Positions 57,901 to 64,000 of a stretch of DNA of 64,000 nucleotides are shown piece after piece. The notes beneath the pieces were generated by a model. It saw only the letters and a list, made by a program, of their open reading frames with translations, did not search any database and was not told where the DNA came from. Source of the DNA: Tetrastigma voinierianum (lineage: Eukaryota > Streptophyta > Magnoliopsida > Vitales > Vitaceae); assembly GCA_016808115.1 (NCBI GenBank), contig JAEQBH010003959.1, forward strand, positions 62,001-126,000. Direction: 5' to 3'. A program made the position numbers and the translations under genes. Numbering within the stretch: the stretch's first letter is position 1; every line of letters starts with the position of its first letter.

Positions 57901-58259
57901 TGTCATAGACTTGACCCTTATTTTTAAATCATGAATATTAGAAAAGTTATTTAATCAAGCAAAATTTTATCCAAAGTGACATGGATGTGAGAGGAAATTA
58001 AAACTTTCTTGTAACATATTAATTTGAGAAGTTTTAATCTATATAGAAAGAAAGGCAAACAAGTTTTATAAGCGTTCTTTAGGTTATTGAAGAATTAAAT
58101 AGATCGATATTCTATAAAGAGGGAAATGCTAATTTGGACTATTTATAAAGGAAAGAACAAAAATAGCTTTTAAGCGGTGGAATTTATCGACCAGCAATCT
58201 TTAACGAGCCATGTTGAGAATATTTTTAGTTTGACTAATCCCCATTAATGCGAGTGTTT

Positions 58260-60180
58260 TGATTTGATCCTTTAATGCATAGAGGCTGGATTCGAGCACA
58301 TTTCCGGCGAGACAACGAGTGGAAAGAACACTTTCGGAAGCTTAGAAAAGACCCAAGGCGAGAAAGCCGCGGCTATGTGGGATGAGAGAGATGGAGTAGA
58401 CGGAGGAGCAGAAGGGCGACGGCGGAGGCCTCCTATGCCGACCTGATGGAGTTTACGGGAGGCTTGCTGTGTCGGGAAGGGTATTGCACAATCGAGACGA
58501 CCTCTTTGTGGAAAACAAATAACTTGAGCCCAGAAACCACGACTTTGATAACGATGGTGCGACAGCATGGGTTCAGCGGTCACCTACGAATACCCAAACG
58601 AGCACACGGGTGAATTTCTCGGAATTGTAATCTGTTGAAGGCAGATAATTATTAATGGCAGAAGGTGACAAGTTGTTATCTCTTCCCATTTTCTTTAAGA
58701 ATATAGCGGCCGCATGGTGCAGATCGTACCATATGGTTCGTTAAATCACTTAGGAAGAGTTGGTAGAAGCATACTTGAAGGTTCTTTCCCCATCTCACCT
58801 CGGAGAAGAAGAGATAATAGTATTCGATAAGGGAAGATGAGGCACATGTAGCACGGGAGAGGTGAGGGATTCTTCGAAGAGATGCCACAGCCATGGAATT
58901 GATTTAAAAACCCGGATGGATATAAGTGTATCATGCCTTAAATGATACCTTTAAAGAGCATTATCGATGCTTCATCTTTGTAGACATTCAAAGCGAAAAA
59001 ATCTTGAAAGAAGGCTGAGATCTAAGCCGAGGGCTTTGGCCAAATGCAATATGAAGCTCCATCCCGAGTTTTCAAAGGGGGTAATAGAAGAGGAAAATGG
59101 GTCATGGATCAGGAGCAAAATGATAGCCATGGAGAGGCGAGTTAGATGCCATAATGCATAGGATGGACAAGCGAGAAAAATACACGCGCCACTTTACGTG
59201 AAATAAGGCGGTGGAAGAAAAGCGATGAGAAGAAGTGCGGGATGTACCCATGAAGGGATTCTTATGGTCACTGAGGGAGGAGTTGAAATCGTGAGATGAC
59301 GAAATTACCATTTCAAGAAGCCAAAGTCTAACCTGCCCACATTGGTCAGGCATTAGGAGCCGTGAGGGAATTTCTCATATGTTGGAGGGCATTCTGATAT
59401 GAGGCATGGGCGGAGAATCACTCGACGGATATCGGCGTACCGAGGTTCAGGTATCAAGGGAGGGTGAAAGCGAAATGAATATCAGGTCAAGGAGGACTCA
59501 ATGACGAGAAGGAACAAATGTTGTAGTTCATGAGAGGGTCGACAAGAGGCTATTACGATTCCATGAACAAGCGTCCCCAGCTTGGAAGCTTTCCTAGTGC
59601 GATGCTGAAGTGTTTCGAGAGAATACAAGTACCTGGATTAGCTTGGAGACACAAGTAGAGCAAAGAATGGCCCCCAGATATTCTACCAAATCAGAGCAGG
59701 GCACATTCATAGTGACACTTTCGAAAGAATCCAGAGGCGCAGTCGATTAAGTGGGGATGTGGCTTGACACTTGAGAAAGAAGAAAGGAAAGAAGAGGTGA
59801 GAAGTGGGAACAAAAGAGGCCAAAGGAAGGGGAAGAAAAAGAGCACCACAAGACCAGAAGCAACTAAAGTAAGGAGTGAAACGAAGGAAGAGATGCAAAC
59901 ATACGCCCCTTGATGCCATTTCCACAGAGGCTTCAGAAGGCAAAAAGGGAAGAGCAGTTTTCTAGATTCTTGGACATCTTCAAGAAAATAGAACTCGTGT
60001 TAACTGGGAAGTATAACTTAAATACATTTTACCAGGCTGGGAGGAATATCTTTGACAGAGAGAACAATGGGAGATGTAGTGAAAGACAGGCGCTACTGCC
60101 GGGTACGGTTATCCGACTAGCTCGTGAAAATGAAGGACCTTGGCGGTTTCACCATTCCACTCCCATGAGGAAATATGAAT
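58260..60180 (+). pseudogene. Athila-2 gag, heavily broken
   Basis: The only secure part is the C-terminal end in the frame 59910-60206, which reads REEQFSRFLDIFKKIELVL, the conserved FxxFLDIFKK block before protease. Upstream (58.26-59.9 kb) the sequence is purine-rich as in Athila gag, but I cannot read a capsid motif. Alternating short frames on both strands are consistent with many indels. Confidence 0.55.
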
Positions 60181-60189
60181 TCAAGAAGG

Positions 60190-60500
60190 CTTTATGTGTG
60201 GATTAAAGGCGCTAGTATAAATTTGATACCTCATAGGTTATGCGAGGAACTTAGTTTGGGGAACTTATCCAGCGACAATTACATTACAAATGGTATTGAT
60301 CGATAAGCACAGTGACGAGAAGGTATTCTTAAGGATGTACTTGTCGGATTGGGAAATTCATTTTCCGATGGATTTTGTTATTATGAAGATGGAGGAAGAT
60401 ACCCAAGTTCCTTTCTTTTGCTAGGGAGACCTCTCTTAGCAGCCCCGGAGAAGTGCACAATAGATGTACGAGGAAAGGTGAGCGATGCTAGGGTGAGAAA
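60190..60500 (+). pseudogene. Athila-2 protease, broken
   Basis: GASINLMPHRLCEEL follows a frameshift at about 60205-60250; it is the active-site region. After this come ITLQMVDR and, at 60365-60450, MDFVIMKMEED then LLLGRPLLAA and IDVRGKV. This is the plant gypsy retropepsin. At least two frameshifts are visible, one inside LLLGRP. Confidence 0.82.
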
Positions 60501-61080
60501 TGACGGTGCACTTTTAACATTAATAGGAGTTTGGAACATCTAATGTGAATCACGAGAAAGTTGTATGGATGTAGAAAACAATAGTCTTCTCAATGTGAAT
60601 TGAACTGATTAAACTCAGCATGACATTCTATCAATGAAGAATTGAGATAAATTTTCGATATCTTGAGAGTCTTGATTGTGAAATCGCCTTGAATTTGTTT
60701 AACAAAGAAAGCAGTCCTAGAAGTATAATAAACTTGATCAGAGATGAAGTATGCGGCCAGAAACTTGGCGAAACTCATGAGCGAGGAAACTAGTGCGAAG
60801 GAAAGGGGTTAACTTTTATTGAAAAATTGCCAGTCATTTGAAATATGAGTTCTTAGAACCTTGAAAAAGAAAACAGTCATCATATCATTTGCATTGGCCG
60901 AAGGTAGAAACAGAGACTGCTGGAAATTACGAGAAAATACAAGAAGAAGCTATTGCTTAGTCAATTGAGGATGAAGGGTATCGGTCCCTCCATTTGCACT
61001 TTTTACAAAATCTTCTTTGAATGTCATCTGAAAATTTCTATTGAGCATCAAGGGAGGCTGAACTAGTGATGAAAGAAGTT
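60501..61080 (+). other. Athila-2 protease-RT linker, unreadable
   Basis: About 580 bases without a clear motif, between two sure domains of the same element. A stretch near 60860-60930 might be the end of the RT lead-in. Confidence 0.4.
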
Positions 61081-61725
61081 GTTAGAAGAGATTACGAAAT
61101 GGTTAAATCACGGGTTTATATGCATATGAGATAGTTCTTGAATGAGCCCATTGCATGTGGTTCCCCGAGAAAGGAGGATTCAGTATGATCGAAATGAGAA
61201 GAATGAAGCGTTCCTAAAGGCGTGACGAGGATGGAGGGTGTGTATTAGGCTTCTGAAGAATTAAACAACATATGAGAAAAGGATCATTTTCCCCACACCT
61301 TTCATTGGTCGAATCTTTGGATAGATTGGCGGGACACCCTCACTTTTGTTTTTCTTGATGGATACTACTGGATATAATCAAATTGCCATTACTTTGAGGA
61401 TTAGGAGAAAGGAAAACCACACATCTTGCATTTAATTTTTGGCACCAGGCAAAATGCCATTTGGTTTGTGTAATGGAAACTTTCCAAAGATGATGTCTAT
61501 TTTTGATTTAGAAGTTATAGGAGATCTTCATGGATGATTTCCCAGTGTATGGATCATTTTTTGAACGATTACTTTTTGCATAACTTGAGACGATGCCAGA
61601 GTTAACGGAGCAAAGAATCTGGCTACGGGATTGGGAAAAATGTCGTTTATGGTTCTGAAGGAATTGTCTTGGGGCACATGATTTGCAGCAGGGCTTGAGG
61701 TAGACCAAGCAAAAGTTTCAATTAT
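61081..61725 (+). pseudogene. Athila-2 reverse transcriptase, broken
   Basis: Fragments in order are a HVVP-like trace at 61155, DHFPHTFHWS then LDRLAGHPHFCFS at 61283-61355, GYNQIAIT at 61370, MPFGLCNG at 61452, FMDDFPVYGSFF at 61527-61560 (catalytic box FMDD), and EKCRLWF.EGIVLGH at 61635-61680. Each lies in a different frame from its neighbours. It is the same RT type as in Athila-1 (FMDD box). Confidence 0.87.
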
Positions 61726-61799
61726 AAGAATTTGATGCCACCACCCCACAGTAAAGGAATTAGAAGTTTCTTGGAGACATGCTCGATTTCTGAAGATTT

Positions 61800-62335
61800 A
61801 TGTCGAGGAGATTTCTCAAAAATCGCTAGACCACTATCTGGTCTTGGAAAAAGATACTAAAAGTTATATTTTACATTGGAATCACCAAAATTCTTTTGAA
61901 GAGTAAATCGGACTAGTTTTAAACTCCTATCATGGAAAAACAGGTTGAACAGAATTTGAAGTCATGTGTGATGCAGATGATTTGTGATAGGATTTGTATT
62001 GGAATGAGAAAAATTTGAGAAAGGTATTCAAGGCCATATACTATGCCAACATGAAACCTTTAATGAAGCTACAGGAGAAATTCTCTACTATTGAAAAGGA
62101 GATGTGTGAGTATTTGCATGAAAAATTTAAAGACCATACATTTTGAGATTCCCATGTTATTATACTTAATCGTAAAGCGATTAAGTATCTAGCTAGCAAG
62201 AAAAAACAAAGCGAGGCCCACGTCGGTGGTGTTATTATTGCTTTAGGAATTTGATTTAGAAATAAAAACGAAAGGTTGTGACAATGTGATAGTGATCTTG
62301 TCAAGGAAGTAGAATCAAAACTCTTGTAAAGAAGA
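61800..62335 (+). pseudogene. Athila-2 RNase H, broken
   Basis: IARPLSGL at 61828, EVMCDAD at 61955, KVFKAIYYAN at 62018, FSTIEKEMC at 62080 (frameshifted), HKAIKYLAS-like text at 62170, ...EFDLEIK at 62247 and CDNVI at 62280. These are the RNase H and connection blocks of Athila elements in order. Confidence 0.82.
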
Positions 62336-62389
62336 AGAAAAAGAAATCTTAGCATAAAATTTTCGGATAAGCGATTATTCAATTTTACA

Positions 62390-63320
62390 TCACTCGATCC
62401 ACCTTGGTATCGCGATATTGTGAACTTCTTAGCTTGTGGAATTATGCCACCCAGTCGGCTACCGACCCGGAGAAAAAGCTGGGAGCCCGACGACGGGCAC
62501 TATGCAGGATGACCCATTGTTTAAAGAGGGGAGCTGATCTGATTATGGGAGTATGGCTTTGAAGGGTGAAGCGAAACAAGATTTTACAAGAATGTCATGC
62601 CTCGCCATATGGAGGACATTTCTTGGGGAGATAAAAGCGACCCTAAGGTCTCAGTTGGGATTTTACTGGCAACTCTTATATTTTTTTAAGTTTGTTTAGA
62701 TAGGTGAAAGATTATGTGATCAATGTGAATGGGAAATATCCCGACCAAAAGGCATGAAATGCCCTAGTATCTTTGTGAATTGCAATTGTTTTGATGTATG
62801 GGGGAATGGATTTTATGGGGCCTTTGAAACATTGAAATATTATACACTCTAATTTATTAGTTATGTATAAAATGGGTTAGGCGACGACTTGTCCAAAGAA
62901 TGATGCGATCTGATTTGTGGAGTTTTTCTGAAATATTCTCGGCTGATTTAGGCACCCCAGACTATAATCGAGTGATGGAGGGAGCCATTTTGCAAATAGG
63001 TGTTTGACAAACTCATGGGCAGATATGGTATCAAACACATTATGAGAGCAACATCATCCTCGACAAATGAAGTGAAATTTCAAGGAGACTCAAAAATTCT
63101 TGAAAAAGACTATAGTTCGAGTGAAGAATGTTGGTCTTTGAAGCTTGATGATGCACTGCAGGCGTCTGGGGCCTTTTTAAAACTCAATTGGAATGTCCCC
63201 CATACGAGGCTTATCACTTTGAAGAAACTCTAATATATATCTTGAGCTAGAATATAAAGCTATGTGGGCCATAAAGCTAAATTTTGATTTCAAAGCTGCT
63301 TTAAGAAGAGAGCTACTCGA
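62390..63320 (+). pseudogene. Athila-2 integrase, broken
   Basis: The lead DIVNFLACGIMPP is at 62415-62455. The zinc-finger region QECHASPYGGHFSGDK is at 62590-62640, and the second Cys pair (CDQCE) at 62720. The core has NCNCFDVWGMDFMGPF at 62775-62825 and the frame 63000-63233 with FDKLMGRYGIKHIMRATSS. The C-terminal trace KAMWAIKLNFDFKAALRREL is at about 63250-63315. Frameshifts occur about every 60-120 bases, but nothing large is missing except the block with the TPIGMSPYRL motif. Confidence 0.87.
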
Positions 63321-64000
63321 TTAAATGGTGAAGAGTTGAGGCCAAGAAACTTATGATAACTGAGTGCAGAATCACAAAAGGGTAAACAAAGAAATGACAT
63401 GATCAGCAATTTTAAGGAGAATTCAGACGGGAGATCGGTCTGTTATTCAACTCAGGACTAAGACTCTTTCGAGAAAGCTTAAATCAATGGTGGACCGCCT
63501 CTGATAATCTCAAGCACACAAGGTGACGTGACATAAAGCCGACCTGATATGAGAATTCAAAGTTAATGGTCGAGATTAAAGCACTACAGCAGGAAAACAT
63601 TGGAAGAATAACCCCCGCCAGTTCGAATGAGGAAGTGAAGAAGCAAACATAGCGTGACGAATCAGTGTTAAAGACTAAAAATTGGCGACTTTGTGGGGCA
63701 ATCCACATCAGTTTGTTTAAGTTTTGCTTGTTATGGTTTACAAATTTTGTGTTTGTTTCTAATAACTTTTATGAAATTTGATTTCATATTTGATTGAAGA
63801 GTAGGTAAATATTGTTAGTTTGCGAGAAAATGAAAGTTGCGAGAGCTTCTGATCAAAACTTCAATTGGCATAGAGACAAAAAGAGCGGAGTATACTCTTT
63901 TGATTTTTATATAAATTTTGTCTCACGATATGGCATGATTGAAAATTTGGGGAATTTATTTTGTTTTGGTGCTTAAATTTTGAATGTGATGCATAATTGG
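63321..64000 (+). other. Athila-2 3' sequence to window edge
   Basis: Possible integrase C-terminal text up to about 63480, then AT-rich non-coding sequence. No 3' LTR start is identified before the window ends. Confidence 0.4.

Larger units (their letters stand above)
56001..64000 (+). mobile_element. Athila-type retrotransposon on the plus strand (Athila-2), degenerate, right end outside window
   Basis: The plus-strand order is an LTR-like region (56.27-57.9 kb), gag (to 60.18), protease, RT, RNase H and integrase, then non-coding sequence to the window edge. Motifs are clear but the frame changes every 50-150 bases, so annotation is by translated fragments. No PBS is visible between 57.9 and 58.6 kb. 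Its left end is uncertain. The LTR-like part resembles 4677-7250. Confidence 0.75.

Noticed and set aside
1..64000. A novel gene system hidden in the window
   Set aside because: All multi-domain coding traces fall into four gypsy-type elements plus one unrecognised flank ORF. I could not find an additional gene cluster.

Overview
The window reads as plant nuclear heterochromatin. I find no host gene with an intact frame, no rRNA or tRNA gene and no bacterial-style operon. Every coding signal belongs to a decayed Ty3/gypsy-type LTR retrotransposon. Primer-binding sites match plant tRNA-Asp (Athila type) and, from memory, the tRNA-Arg type used by Tat/Ogre elements. The element families look most like those of woody eudicots such as grape; that is an impression, not a search result.

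Layout. (1) 1-15268, minus strand: an Athila-type element (Athila-1) whose left end lies outside the window. It has a 3' accessory ORF, integrase, RNase H, reverse transcriptase, a split protease, a split gag, a tRNA-Asp PBS and a 5' LTR. A roughly 2.57 kb solo-LTR-like insert (4677-7250) splits its protease. A 4,654 bp Tat-type solo LTR (8547-13200, TSD GTCGT/GTCAT) splits its gag and itself carries a nested ~1.8 kb solo LTR (9924-11742). (2) 15653-22718, plus strand: a complete LTR-to-LTR element with TSD CTAGC/CCAGC that carries gag and protease but no RT, RNase H or integrase, i.e. a TR-GAG-like non-autonomous element. (3) 23291-37515, minus strand: a Tat/Ogre-type element with integrase, RNase H, RT, protease and a gag split by a 2,988 bp solo LTR (29835-32822). 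(4) 34674-42950 is a second, more eroded copy of the 8547-23170 block. It has the same Tat LTR, the same Athila gag start and 5' LTR, and the same flanking ORF, but lacks the TR-GAG insertion and has its own insertion at about 38.2-40.65 kb. (5) 42951-45198: unassigned, partly GC-rich. (6) 45199-55257, minus strand: a chromovirus-like gypsy element with a tandem repeat in its 3' LTR. Its gag is interrupted by a solo LTR of the TR-GAG family (52001-53219, perfect TSD ACTCT). (7) about 56.0-64.0 kb, plus strand: a second, frameshift-ridden Athila-type element (Athila-2) running off the right edge.

The simplest history I can infer is as follows. A Tat element inserted into Athila-1 gag. A segment holding Tat internal sequence, its 5' LTR and the Athila flank was then duplicated in tandem. 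The left Tat copy collapsed to a solo LTR, and each copy then took separate insertions. An assembly artefact is a live alternative, because the right-hand copy is rich in small indels.

The most unusual non-coding signal is an array of CpG palindromes with core GTCGCGAC at 4801-5800. They are mostly paired at exactly 21 bp and appear mutated mainly by C-to-T/G-to-A at CpG. Related palindromes occur at 953-1092, and single or paired forms occur near 15.06, 41.9 and 56.28 kb.
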